From contig JAUCBJ010008614.1 of NCBI GenBank assembly GCA_032718475.1, positions 48,105 to 112,104 of the forward strand: DNA of 64,000 bases, read 5' to 3'. Shown here in pieces: positions 50,501 through 55,259 of the stretch. Origin of the DNA: Nemertoderma westbladi (Eukaryota; Xenacoelomorpha; Nemertodermatida; Nemertodermatidae). The position numbers and the translations under genes were made by a program. Position 1 is the stretch's first letter. Each line of letters begins with the position of its first letter. The notes under the pieces are model-generated. The model was not told where the DNA came from, searched no databases, and saw only the letters and a list, made by a program, of their open reading frames with translations.

Positions 50501-51144
50501 TACCAGTTACGAAGTTGTAATTGTTTCGGCCCGGGACCGGCGGGGTCGAACACGTACCTATCAGTTAGAGGCAAGCGACCTCAACCCACCCGACAAAGTG
50601 GCGGAGTACTTACTACCTTGGTGTCCAATTACTAATTATGGCCTGTATACTTGTCCTACACCACCCCGCGGCGCAATTGATTTATTGTCGGCCTAGTGCA
50701 GTTATGATATATTGTAACAGTAACAGTTTCATTTTCTGGTCATAACACTCACTGACTAGTTTAACGTTTTGGTTTATGCTCAACTTTGCCACAGTTGTAT
50801 TTGTGATTATTTGTACATTAGTTTACACTACATTATGAGATTACATCGAATATTTTAGAAATTTCGAAAGATAATGAACGTTTTTTTCTAAGTTTCCCAA
50901 ATCAATAAATCAATGTTGATGTTTACATATTAATATGAATTTACCTCGAATTTATTAACGTGGTTATTTTTAGATTGTTAGAGAACATCGGGATCAGAGA
51001 ATGTCGACGTGGTTCCCAATGTTCGTTTACTTCGAGCGGAATGTGGTCGGAGTGGTACCGAACGAGTTCGAGAATCCGGTAACCGCCTTCTGCAATTGGT
51101 TTAGGAGGACCTTCCGTAGAAATGATACAAATAAATCGAGGTAG
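5448..51144 (+). CDS. SAMD8: SAMD8 / sphingomyelin synthase-related protein (SMSr), 8 coding exons, 418 aa
   Basis: Ceramide phosphoethanolamine (CPE) synthase of the sphingomyelin synthase family. In animals studied it is an ER multipass membrane protein that transfers phosphoethanolamine from PE to ceramide. Joining the eight exons listed below gives one open frame with consistent phases (0, 2, 2, 1, 0, 1, 0). Seen in order: an N-terminal SAM domain (residues about 11-85, exons 1-2); a variable linker (exon 3); the first membrane segment and D1 motif PPLPD (176-180); D2 [14 protein letters not shown] (222-235); D3 [14 protein letters not shown] with the first catalytic His (293); D4 HEHYSIDV with His336 and Asp340 completing the His-His-Asp triad; and a basic cytosolic tail. 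The length is close to the roughly 415 residues I recall for the vertebrate protein. The gene is unusually long because its introns are filled with repeats and transposons. The start at 5448 begins the SAM domain exon and gives the family's usual N-terminus. Confidence 0.95.
6092..6995. mobile_element. non-autonomous DNA transposon, 904 bp, with 6-bp target-site duplication
   Basis: The left end CCCAGGTTGGAATTCATGC is mirrored exactly by the right end GCATGAATTCCAACCTGGG (19-bp terminal inverted repeats). Both ends are flanked by AATGAG (6086-6091 and 6996-7001). Just inside each end lie repeated subterminal words such as CGCGCACCTG or its complement, typical of transposase-binding sites. No transposase is encoded; the internal open frames are short and unrecognisable. 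The superfamily is not assigned. Confidence 0.85.
7391..7725. repeat. 68-bp dispersed repeat, second tandem block (~5 copies)
   Basis: Same family and orientation as 4073-4600, with the GTTTATTGTTTTGGTTAG core and CTCTGTAACCTGCTCCTTT segment. The units are more diverged; the first has an internal rearrangement duplicating 'ggttagaaa'. Confidence 0.85.
7737..7955. repeat. 52-57-bp tandem repeat, 4 copies
   Basis: Four units beginning GGCATAGATAAATAGC at about 7737, 7794, 7846 and 7899, followed by CAGAATGGTAATTAAA. The array abuts the 68-bp block, and the two may belong to one element. Confidence 0.85.
8480..8642 (+). pseudogene. diverged 3' fragment of the intron-7 LINE family
   Basis: Translation gives [20 protein letters not shown] then [20 protein letters not shown]. 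This aligns with the C-terminal segment of the LINE at 46452-50259, which has [17 protein letters not shown], then [20 protein letters not shown]. It is truncated at both ends and clearly older than the copy at 15557. Confidence 0.75.
8727..8856. mobile_element. 130-bp MITE flanked by TA
   Basis: The ends TTACATGGGAAAAAA and TTTTTTTCCCATGTAA are inverted repeats, extended inward by matching 'agaacattttt' and 'aaaatgttct'. The element is bounded by TA on both sides (8725-8726 and 8857-8858), as expected for a Tc1/mariner-like MITE. There is no coding capacity. Confidence 0.7.
9000..10240. repeat. possible dispersed element with GTGGGGC / GCCCCAC ends
   Basis: It starts GTGGGGCGAGCGACGAAAG and ends in GCGCGATGGCCCCACGAACG. 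A shorter segment with the same start (GTGGGGCGAGC) and end (GCGCGATGCCCCACGAACG) lies at 17292-17578, so the shorter one could be an internally deleted copy. The interior here is rich in ACCGGTAC palindromes (9320-9720) and encodes nothing recognisable. Confidence 0.4.
11766..11870. repeat. 30-bp minisatellite, ~3.5 copies
   Basis: CTAATTTAGTGATAG recurs at 11766, 11796, 11826 and 11854 with AAAAACTCTC between copies. The first part (TCACTAATTTAGTGA) is itself palindromic. Confidence 0.85.
12115..12200 (-). repeat. dispersed 68-bp repeat unit, reverse orientation
   Basis: On the - strand this reads 'ctgtaacctgttct' followed by 'tttattgttttgattagaa', matching the 68-bp family. A forward unit at 12425-12480 lies on the other side of a poly-C tract, so the pair is in inverted arrangement. 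Confidence 0.6.
12270..12291. repeat. poly-C run, 22 nt
   Basis: An uninterrupted run of 22 C. A second run of 25 C is at 12538-12562. Both are followed within 30-60 bp by unrelated sequence and are prone to length error. Confidence 0.9.
12538..12562. repeat. poly-C run, 25 nt, then CT repeats
   Basis: An uninterrupted run of 25 C followed by TCTCTCTCT. It creates false glycine-rich open frames on the - strand. Confidence 0.9.
12733..14418 (-). CDS. unrecognised single-pass membrane protein, 2 exons, nested in SAMD8 intron 1
   Basis: I recognise no family. Exon 1 runs 14418 to 13310 and ends GGAACAG before GTTAGT. Exon 2 runs 12839 to 12733 after an acceptor TTTTTCCACTTAG, and the split codon is GAA. 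The N-terminal part is acidic and hydrophilic with tyrosine motifs NVYQNI, PDYINTM and GHYSDI. Next come about five 33-bp repeats ([11 protein letters not shown]), a Lys-rich stretch ([15 protein letters not shown]), cysteines (RCCLCHQR), one hydrophobic helix ([18 protein letters not shown]) and a Thr/Ser-rich C-terminus ending ESQPVG. Positive charge before the helix suggests a cytosolic N-terminus (type II). The start region (from 14418) and the part after the repeats lie in frames offset by one base, so there is a 1-nt frameshift around 14100-14165, an unseen intron, or a start at 14162. Confidence 0.6.
12840..13309 (-). other. intron of the nested membrane-protein gene
   Basis: On the - strand it begins GTTAGT at 13309 and ends TTTTTCCACTTAG at 12840. 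It joins phase 1 to phase 1, giving an uninterrupted frame into the Thr-rich terminal exon. No other feature is seen inside it. Confidence 0.65.
13918..14085 (-). repeat. 33-bp coding minisatellite (about 5 units)
   Basis: Units of exactly 33 bp alternate between two variants (GGCAGTCAACAACC after 'gggag' or 'gcgag'). The frame that continues to the transmembrane helix reads [13 protein letters not shown] second frame through the same bases is also open and reads [12 protein letters not shown]. Both stay open because the unit length is a multiple of three. Confidence 0.85.
14582..14635 (+). repeat. single dispersed 68-bp-family unit
   Basis: It contains GTTCGTTTATTGTTTTGGTT and a degenerate 'tatgtaacttc', matching the 68-bp family, about 160 bp upstream of the nested gene's start codon. 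Confidence 0.55.
15066..15397. mobile_element. foldback element enclosing a tRNA-like sequence
   Basis: The left arm contains GAATTGTTGTGGGGAGGGTG then ACGGTGAATAAATATATATG (from about 15080). The right arm (about 15340-15391) is its exact reverse complement over some 45 bp, and weaker pairing continues inward (CACTCCAAAGTGAA against TTCACTATGGAG). The loop (15206-15303) holds pol III box A and box B-like sequences. The left arm has about 48 bp with no partner on the right. Flanks are TTAA-like but no target duplication is certain. Confidence 0.65.
15206..15303 (+). repeat. tRNA-like sequence (probably SINE-type or pseudo-tRNA)
   Basis: A box A-like GGTAGCTCAGTGG and a box B-like GAGTTCGAGCC lie about 60 bp apart. 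The ends CCGCCCT and GGGGCGG could form a 7-bp acceptor stem with one G-T pair. The T-arm stem does not pair around TTCGAGC, and I could not define a proper anticodon stem, so a functional tRNA is unlikely. Confidence 0.45.
15503..15556. repeat. 54-bp exact copy of 15135-15188
   Basis: The two segments match base for base (both contain CCTATGAGTGACTGTAAAAG then GCCTATATATGATAGCCCAC). The second copy abuts the 5' end of the truncated LINE at 15557, as if it were filler sequence copied during integration. Confidence 0.9.
15557..15936 (+). mobile_element. 5'-truncated copy of the intron-7 LINE (3' 380 bp)
   Basis: It is nearly identical to 49873-50248. The encoded 112-residue C-terminal segment ([20 protein letters not shown] onward to PAQHS) differs from the full element only near the end (CNF for CNL). 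It ends in GATCCTAGTAGTAG, a short version of the (TAG)n tail. The junction with the 54-bp filler shows a CAA microhomology. The high identity implies recent retrotransposition. Confidence 0.92.
16779..16806. repeat. poly-G run, 28 nt
   Basis: Twenty-eight consecutive G, about 130 bp before SAMD8 exon 2. It could form a G-quadruplex in the nascent transcript and is a likely sequencing-error site. Confidence 0.9.
16941..17158 (+). CDS. SAMD8: SAMD8 exon 2 (residues 38-109, second half of SAM domain)
   Basis: The acceptor is TTATTTGCAG. The exon completes the SAM domain ([20 protein letters not shown], then [15 protein letters not shown]), which includes the L-T-E-D-D-L core of this family. 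After it comes a polar linker. The exon ends in phase 2 before GTAAGT at 17159. In mammals the SMSr SAM domain mediates self-association and ER retention. Confidence 0.95.
17292..17578. repeat. dispersed repeat with GTGGGGC / GCCCCAC ends
   Basis: It begins GTGGGGCGAGCCACGC and closes with GCGCGATGCCCCACGAACG, sharing both termini with 9000-10240. It is non-coding and may be a short non-autonomous element. Confidence 0.4.
18035..18065 (-). repeat. core of the dispersed 68-bp repeat, reverse orientation
   Basis: The - strand reads AATCGTTTATTGTTTTGGTT then AGAATCAG, matching the core of the 68-bp family. Confidence 0.55.
18274..18351 (+). CDS. SAMD8: SAMD8 exon 3 (residues 110-136, variable linker)
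   Basis: This short exon lies between ATTTCTTTCCAG and GTACAG. It was chosen because it is phase 2 on both sides and open, so it fits between exons 2 and 4. It encodes [20 protein letters not shown] then SHTDTTR, a polar Ser/Thr-rich linker between the SAM domain and the first membrane helix. The linker is poorly conserved in this family, so this exon rests on splice sites and phase rather than homology. Skipping it would also keep frame. Confidence 0.75.
18695..18713. repeat. poly-C run, 19 nt
   Basis: Nineteen consecutive C in SAMD8 intron 3, then ACCCC. It is the fourth long G/C homopolymer in the gene. Confidence 0.9.
19192..19340 (+). repeat. tRNA-derived SINE
   Basis: The head has box A-like TAGCCGAATGGTTAGAGCG and box B-like AGTTCGATCCC spaced as in a tRNA, with a CTTTCAA anticodon-like loop. 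The D stem and acceptor stem do not pair, so it is not a working tRNA. A body follows (from about GGACGTCATTGACG). A related 3' piece with the same CCTGGAGGTC and GTTCGATCCCACCTGGACGT lies at 46300-46400. Confidence 0.6.
19622..19806 (+). CDS. SAMD8: SAMD8 exon 4 (residues 137-197; first TM helix and D1 motif)
   Basis: The acceptor is TTAATTTTAG. The exon encodes [20 protein letters not shown], then the end of TM1, then VHDRVPD, the D1 motif PPLPD and IPWGFHIAE, all highly characteristic of SMSr. It ends in phase 1 with GAAT before GTGGGT at 19807. That donor is required by the phase of exon 5; the alternative GTAATA 4 nt downstream would put exon 5 in a non-homologous frame. Confidence 0.95.
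19807..36874 (+). other. SAMD8: SAMD8 intron 4 (17.1 kb, almost entirely satellite)
   Basis: It runs from donor GTGGGT at 19807 to acceptor CTTCCTTAAAG ending at 36874. Only the first ~110 bp are unique; the rest is the acceptor-derived tandem array described separately. Confidence 0.9.
19917..36874 (+). repeat. ~17-kb tandem array of amplified SAMD8 exon-5 3' splice sites (36-46-bp units)
   Basis: The commonest unit is 39 bp: TATGTTCTCTAACC, then ATACAATCCCCATTC, then TTCCTTACAG. Length divided by period gives roughly 430 units. Variants differ mainly in the pyrimidine tract: 36 (CCCCCTTTCTTACAG), 40 (one extra T), 41 (two extra T) and 46 bp (extra CATTCTT). Many units have TATGTGC for TATGTTC, exactly as exon 5 begins. 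Each unit contains CTAAC about 27 nt before CAG with no AG between, a full 3' splice site layout. Higher-order blocks are visible: 120 bp (27797-28157), 121 bp (28217-28860), 116 bp (31743-32101 and 34206-34564), about 550-580 bp (22905, 23487, 24039) and about 675-722 bp (25457, 26132, 26854). The last ~1.7 kb, next to the exon, is the most degenerate. Long open frames here are repeat artefacts. Confidence 0.97.
36875..37050 (+). CDS. SAMD8: SAMD8 exon 5 (residues 199-256; second TM helix and D2 motif)
   Basis: It encodes [20 protein letters not shown], then [14 protein letters not shown] (D2), then [16 protein letters not shown]. The acceptor is placed at CTTAAAG because it keeps the spacing between the exon 4 end (FHIAE) and HKHR equal to that of vertebrate SMSr as I remember it. 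The first 14 bases (TATGTGCTCTAACC) are the start of a satellite unit, so the exon boundary is the terminal unit of the array. Upstream in-frame CAG acceptors exist; the nearest would add 13 residues. The donor is GTCAGT at 37051, phase 0. Confidence 0.9.
37520..37770 (+). pseudogene. degenerate 3' fragment of the intron-7 LINE family
   Basis: Nucleotide phrases such as CGCTTCCGCTTTACATGACA then TTGCTTTCGCC, and CATGACTTTCTTGAGAAGCC, align with 49985-50200. Several small indels break the frame. This is an older truncated insertion than the one at 15557. Confidence 0.8.
37808..39725. repeat. 24-bp minisatellite array (~1.5 kb core plus degenerate flanks)
   Basis: The core unit is 24 bp: GGTTACAAATCTTAGTTTAT then GGTT. 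The main block spans about 37890-39430 (some 64 units), with point variants TTACGAATC and GTCTATGG. On both sides lie diverged units with GGTTACGAATCTGAGCACC-like sequence, suggesting an old array whose centre was homogenised recently. The 24-bp period keeps all frames open (LVTNLSLW and ILVYGWLQ repeats) without implying a gene. Confidence 0.95.
41412..41566. repeat. 25-bp minisatellite, ~6 copies
   Basis: Nearly perfect copies of a 25-bp unit, CATATCTAATCTATCTAATC then TAATT. Confidence 0.93.
42637..42787 (+). CDS. SAMD8: SAMD8 exon 6 (residues 257-306; D3 motif with catalytic His)
   Basis: The acceptor is TTTCTATTCTAG. The exon encodes [20 protein letters not shown], then MSVVGVQT and the D3 motif [14 protein letters not shown], then LNFFITE. 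His293 in SGHT is the first residue of the catalytic triad. It ends in phase 1 before a consensus GTAAGT at 42788. Confidence 0.97.
42788..45656 (+). other. SAMD8: SAMD8 intron 6 (2.9 kb)
   Basis: It runs from GTAAGT to ACTTTCTTAG. AT-rich with no gene. The segments 44640-44740 and 45290-45470 contain repeated GTTACAG or ATTACAG words together with GGGAC, perhaps a diverged relative of the intron 5 motif cluster. Confidence 0.85.
45657..45823 (+). CDS. SAMD8: SAMD8 exon 7 (residues 307-362; D4 motif)
   Basis: The acceptor is ACTTTCTTAG. The exon encodes [11 protein letters not shown], the helix [16 protein letters not shown], and D4 [19 protein letters not shown] then [10 protein letters not shown]. 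His336 and Asp340 complete the triad. Glu335 precedes the catalytic His; Glu at this position is reported to permit CPE synthesis, whereas Asp restricts the enzyme to sphingomyelin. It ends after CAG before GTTAGC at 45824, phase 0. Confidence 0.97.
45832..46015 (-). repeat. tRNA-derived SINE beside the exon 7 donor
   Basis: On the - strand this reads TTAGAGCGCCAGACTCCCAA then CCAGGGGGTCACCAGTTCGACCCC in two parts, a box A remainder and box B at tRNA-like spacing, followed by a GC-rich body. The 3' end reaches to within about 10-20 bp of the exon 7 donor. The exact boundary is not defined. Confidence 0.6.
46090..46275. mobile_element. foldback element made of inverted 15-bp repeats
   Basis: The left side has about four copies of a GACAATTGCGACCCG-like unit. 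The right side has five copies in the opposite orientation (GGGTCGCAATTGTCC or GGGTCGCAATTGCCC), separated by about 55 bp of GGGAAAA-rich spacer. The transcript would form a long hairpin. This fits a foldback-type or MITE-type element with repeated inverted termini. Confidence 0.8.
46300..46400 (+). repeat. 3' fragment of the tRNA-derived SINE family, with ATA tail
   Basis: It shares CAACCTGGAGGTC and GTTCGATCCCACCTGGACGT with the SINE at 19192, then a short GTTGCTAAGGT duplication and an (ATA)n tail ending in AAAAC. Confidence 0.6.
46436..46451. repeat. LINE target-site duplication, left copy (16 bp)
   Basis: AGTACATAGCTACCTT here is identical to 50260-50275 on the other side of the LINE. 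Confidence 0.95.
46852..47334 (+). pseudogene. LINE leader ORF and endonuclease N-terminus
   Basis: An open frame of 160 residues. The Pro-rich first part ([20 protein letters not shown]) is not recognised. From about 47230 it reads [20 protein letters not shown], the usual start of an APE endonuclease (W/S-V-N-T-L ... G-E-L). It stops at TAA where related elements would be expected to have Gln before EHR. A 28-bp tandem duplication follows immediately. Confidence 0.7.
47411..48748 (+). pseudogene. LINE APE-type endonuclease and linker
   Basis: The 445-residue frame contains [11 protein letters not shown], the strand [10 protein letters not shown], the catalytic FLGDFNASL (about residues 99-107), IDHILFRR and [11 protein letters not shown], i.e. 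the Asp-Asn and terminal Asp-His motifs of AP-endonuclease-like LINE nucleases. A Lys/Arg-rich linker follows. The frame runs off into [15 protein letters not shown] because a short GTGCCAGG-containing segment was duplicated, breaking continuity with the reverse transcriptase. Confidence 0.88.
48735..49739 (+). pseudogene. LINE reverse transcriptase
   Basis: The 334-residue frame has the RT motifs in order: LVPVPKKG (37-44), [18 protein letters not shown] (53-70), GFRKGRGT (88-95), motif [12 protein letters not shown] (121-131), motif [14 protein letters not shown] (179-191), motif [11 protein letters not shown] (232-241) and motif [12 protein letters not shown]. It ends at a TGA after RLSRI; the same frame continues past it with [20 protein letters not shown] and [11 protein letters not shown], so the stop is a single-base lesion (TGG to TGA). 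Confidence 0.92.
49740..50213 (+). pseudogene. LINE polyprotein C-terminus
   Basis: It continues the RT frame beyond the TGA. It contains [38 protein letters not shown] and [14 protein letters not shown], the conserved R-L-x-F-A-G-H-C-x-R motif, ending PAQHS then TAA. Copies of this part occur at 15557-15936, 37520-37770 and, more diverged, 8480-8642. Confidence 0.88.
50260..50275. repeat. LINE target-site duplication, right copy (16 bp)
   Basis: AGTACATAGCTACCTT immediately follows the (TAG)n tail and is identical to 46436-46451. Confidence 0.95.
50455..50700 (-). repeat. GC-rich island, possible SINE on the - strand
   Basis: A GC-rich stretch in AT-rich intron 7. The - strand reads GGTACGTGTTCGACCCC, a box B-like sequence, preceded by GAGGTCGCTTGCCTCTAAC. 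I could not find a convincing box A, so a tRNA-derived repeat is only a possibility. The 90-residue + frame here is probably incidental. Confidence 0.3.
50974..51144 (+). CDS. SAMD8: SAMD8 exon 8 (residues 363-418; C-terminal tail)
   Basis: The acceptor is TTATTTTTAG. The exon encodes [20 protein letters not shown], then [15 protein letters not shown] and a basic tail [13 protein letters not shown], matching the FPMF..FE.NV.G.VPNE pattern of the family. The frame ends AGG TAG at 51139-51144. The same bases form a good splice donor (AG then GTAGGT); splicing from it to TTTTTAG at 52881 would give AGG TGA, the same last residue and a stop. Confidence 0.93.
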   Translation: MVREHRDQRMSTWFPMFVYFERNVVGVVPNEFENPVTAFCNWFRRTFRRNDTNKSR

Positions 51145-51311
51145 GTCGAGGCATCCATAATCAGATAAGCTTGTTTCATAGCAATAATGTAGTTTGGTTA
51201 ACTAATAGTGTACTAAAGTGAAAGTAAAATGATTGTGAAACAAAGTTAATTAAGTTAATCCTTGGAGAAACAAAGGTTACATCTGGAAAATAGAATTACT
51301 GATTAGACAAA

Positions 51312-52750
51312 TCCATGGTAAGCCTAAAACAACAACCCAAGGTAAACATAAAACAACCCATGGTAAACATGTAAAGTCTATGGTAAACCTAAAACAACCC
51401 ATGGTAAACATGTAAAGTCTATGGTAAACATAAAACAACCCATGGTAAACATGTAAAGTCTATGGTAAACCTAAAACAACCCATGGTAAACATGTAAAGT
51501 CTATGGTAAACCTAAAACAACCCATGGTAAACATGTAAAGTCTATGGTAAACCTAAAACAACCCTTGGTAAACATGTAAAATCTATGGTAAACCAAAAAC
51601 AACCCATGGTAAACATGTAAAGTCTATGGTAAACCTAAAACAACCCATGGTAAACATGTAAAGTCTATGGTAAACCTAAAACAATCCATGGTAAACATGT
51701 AAAGTCTATGGTAAACCTAAAACAACCCATGGTAAACATGTAAAGTCTATGGTAAACCTAAAACAACCCTTGGTAAACATGTAAAATCTATGGTAAACCT
51801 AAAACAACCCATGGTAAACATGTAAAGTCTATGGTAAACCTAAAACAACCCATGGTAAACATGTAAAGTCTATGGTAAACCTAAAACAATCCATGGTAAA
51901 CATGTAAAGTCTATGGTAAACCTAAAACAACCCTTGGTAAACATGTAAAGTCTATGGTAAACCTAAAACAATCCATGGTAAACATGTAAAGTCTATGGTA
52001 AACCTAAAACAACCCTTGGTAAACATGTAAAATCTATGGTAAACCTAAAACAACCCATGGTAAACATGTAAAGTCTATGGTAAACCTAAAACAACCCATG
52101 GTAAACATGTAAAGTCTATGGTAAACCTAAAACAACCCTTGGTAAACATGTAAAATCTATGGTAAACCTAAAACAACCCATGGTAAACATGTAAAGTCTA
52201 TGGTAAACCTAAAACAACCCATGGTAAACATGTAAAGTCTATGGTAAACCTAAAACAACCCTTGGTAAACATGTAAAATCTATGGTAAACCTAAAACAAC
52301 CCATGGTAAACATGTAAAGTCTATGGTAAACCTAAAACAACCCATGGTAAACATGTAAAGTCTATGGTAAACCTAAAACAATCCATGGTAAACATGTAAA
52401 GTCTATGGTAAACCTAAAACAACCCATGGTAAACATGTAAAGTCTATGGTAAACCTAAAACAACCCATGGTAAACATGTATAGTCTTTGGTAAACCTAAA
52501 ACAACCCATGGTGAACATGTAAAGTCTATGCTAAACCTAAAACAACCCATGGTAAACATGTAAAGTCTATGGTAAACCTAAAACAACCCATGGTAAACAT
52601 GTAAAGTCTATGGTAAACCTAAAACAACCCATGGTAAACATGTATAGTCTTTGGTAAACCTAAAACAACCCATGGTAAACATGTAAAGTCTATGGTAAAC
52701 CTAAAACAACCCATGGTAAACTTGTAAAGTCTATGGTAAACCTAAAACAA
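51312..52750. repeat. 41-bp minisatellite array (~35 copies)
   Basis: The unit is AAAACAACCCATGGTAAACA, then TGTAAAGTCT, then ATGGTAAACCT. The spacing is 41 bp (51391 and 51432, for instance). Each unit holds two related CATGGTAAAC or CTATGGTAAAC halves. Variants with CCTTGG and ATCC recur at regular intervals, suggesting higher-order structure. It lies downstream of the SAMD8 stop, in the 3' UTR or an intron within it. Confidence 0.95.
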
Positions 52751-52881
52751 GCCACGGAAATATTAAATAATAAAGCAATTAATTACCCATGGTAAACGTA
52801 AAGCACTAACCCATTCATAGTAAACATCAAAAACTTATCTTTTGAAGTAGGTTTTGATATTTTTTTATTATATATTTTTAG

Positions 52882-53223
52882 GTGATACATAATGCTCTAA
52901 TCAGTGCTGGAAGGTTTACAGCACGTATTAACTTATCGTTACACATCGCATTACGATATTCTAGAACATAACATTCACAGTGTGTTTGGATTCTTGCCAT
53001 CACCTTTGTACTAACCTGGGCCTGGGTATAATTACTCCAAACTCAATGATTGACAATCGACTATCTGGATATATTTTTAAAACTTTGTAATAACACTTAT
53101 TATAATTTTGTGCTATAAATTCAGTTTTTAGTGCCAAAATGAGATACTGTGGTCAGAATAACTATTTGTTAAATATACAGTTTGTAATTATTTATTAGTA
53201 TATTATTATTTATTATAATAAAA
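52882..53223 (+). other. SAMD8: candidate SAMD8 3' UTR exon with AATAAA signal
   Basis: A strong acceptor (pyrimidine- and T-rich tract ending TTTTTAG at 52881) precedes this AT-rich segment, and AATAAA occurs at 53218-53223. Splicing from 51141 would remove the 41-bp array and end the frame at TGA (52883-52885). Without transcript data this remains a proposal. Confidence 0.4.
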
Positions 53224-53462
53224 CTAAACAAACCGGAACCTGTTTTTATCAAGTGCGATGAGGCGGGTAGATAACAACAGCGAGCCGGGAGGAATGAGGG
53301 TTTCTTCTGCGGAATCTTGTCAAGATGTGTTTCCAATTAATACATCGACTCCAGATGGTACGCAGCAAACTTCGCCCGCGAGAAACGCCCGCGTCCAATC
53401 TTCGCCCGGAGCAATCGTCGCCCTCAAAATCTCTAACTATCGCCCGGTGGAAACCTTCGCCC

Positions 53463-53600
53463 ACTAAACAATTATTGTTTTGGTTATAAAGAGCCGTCTC
53501 TGTAACCTGCTCCATTCCCTCAATTGGTAAAAACATCGTTTATTGTTTTGGTTAGAAAAGTCGTCTCTGCAACCTGCTCCTTTCCTCAATTGGCAACTAA
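53463..53600 (+). repeat. 68-bp dispersed repeat, third block (2 copies)
   Basis: Two units with ATTATTGTTTTGGTTA or CGTTTATTGTTTTGGTTAGA and CTCTGTAACCTGCTCC, same orientation as the first two blocks. Just upstream (53340-53465) is a GC-rich stretch with repeated CTTCGCCCG words that I cannot assign. Confidence 0.85.
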
Positions 53601-54009
53601 AATGGTACTAAAACATATCTTATTGGGCGAAGATTGCCTTTAGTTGTCTACTGCCGCCGGTTGTCTGTTATCATGGGGGTCTAATATATGTTTTATTGTT
53701 ATCTATTGTTTTTCTATCTTTATATGTATGTTTTCTTATGTCGGATTTCAGTAGTCGGCTGTTTGCTGTCGGTTAATGTCTACTGAATAGTCTTTCGTCT
53801 GTTGTCCCTTACGGGCTCTCTGCACTGTCCGTTGTCGGTTCTCTGCTGTGACTGTAATTGTTGACTGTAGAATGGTGACTGAAATCTGCTGGCTATGTCC
53901 ACGTAACGTTTCCACCCACATCATAACATCGTTAACTCATTTTGCTACAGTTTAGGCTGTCCTTGCCGTGGTCGATATTGAACTAGGAAATAAAATAAGT
54001 AACTGCTTT
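53601..54009. other. non-genic DNA
   Basis: Low-complexity T/G-rich sequence with repeated 'gtctgttgt' and 'tgtcggtt' words and no supported gene. Confidence 0.4.
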
Positions 54010-55250
54010 AGGATGTGTTCGCGCTTTCAGACCTTTGGCAGTTTAACCCGCCAAATTAGGATGTCTTCTAGATAATAAATCACTTTTAGCCTCTGACAAA
54101 TATTTGATTCACTACACTAGTCGAAACCAATCGGTGCGCGATCATTCACCCGCTGGATATACCCGGGAGATTGGGTTCGACGGCTTAATCGTATTGCTAT
54201 GTAAGCCTAATGTATTATTCGACTGACAGTATTATATAATCTCTGACAATATTATTCACCTTCGGGGAATATTAACAGTTCCTTTAGGACGTGGCGCTCT
54301 ATCTATAAACAGAGTTATGACTTAAACTACTCACAACGATATGGCTTAGTTACAATTCACATATATGGCGCATTCTTTAGGAAATGCTTCGTTATCAGTC
54401 TCACTCATACACAATGCTGCACAATACTGCACACTGATCTGCCGATCTTCACTGATTTTAGTCACATATAAAAGGAACACGGACCGAATCATGTAGGGTC
54501 TATCAAATAACATTAGATTCACTTCAAACCACTTTAACATAAGTCACAATCGTTATATGTAACCTTTCTCTCTTACCTTCGGTATATCAAGAATATTGGG
54601 TTTTCGGGGTTATTTCTCGTTATTCCAATATAATATTTATCACCATATAATGAATAATCGACAGTAAATAGCAGTATAACAATATAAAGGTATGTACAAC
54701 AAGATATATGCATTGCCCAGTTGAGTTAGGTTAGTAGGTAAGTATTGAGTTGCACAGTGATAACGGATATATGTCCTTATAATTAAGCCTACTAGTGTAA
54801 GACTAAAAACTGAAAACACGGAGGTGCCAAAAGCCGGTTCTTAGGCTCTGGGCAAAAACATAACACTGAACTACTGAGCCTCTGTATACACCTCCAACAC
54901 AGAGACAACAAACGCTCTGATTGGTTAACCGAACAACGAGAGAACAAAGAAACAAAGAAACGTCGACGTGGCAATATCAGCTGCTAGCCGTCGTCATGGT
55001 AGCGACACTGTTTTCAAGAGTATCCAGCTATTGCGTCACGAGATTGTGGATTATGTCCTCTAAAGTACAAATACATAAGAAATGACTTTTATGTCCTCTA
55101 AAACACCAGTACAGCAAGGACACGGCCTTTTTATGCCTGGCAAACCAACTACAGAGTACTTTAAGGGAAAATAACCGGCTAATTATGCAAAAGCTTTTAC
55201 ACCGCTCCCAGAAAATGGGATTTAAGTCTATAAAATATAACAAATCACAG
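54010..55250 (-). repeat. left arm of a ~1.2-kb inverted repeat
   Basis: From TTCGCGCTTTCAGACCTTTG inward, this segment is the diverged reverse complement of 62540-63812. Shared blocks include GTCTTCTAGAT, GATTGGGTTCGACGG, ATACCGAAGGTAAGAGAGAA-type sequence, CCTACTAGTGTAAGACTAAA and CAACTACAGAGTACTTTAA. Insertions and deletions separate the blocks. Both arms hold a homologous ~60-codon frame (MLKWFEVNLMLFDRPYM...), but I see no evidence that it is translated. The arms could be LTRs or long TIRs. Confidence 0.8.
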
Positions 55251-55259
55251 TTTCTAAAA

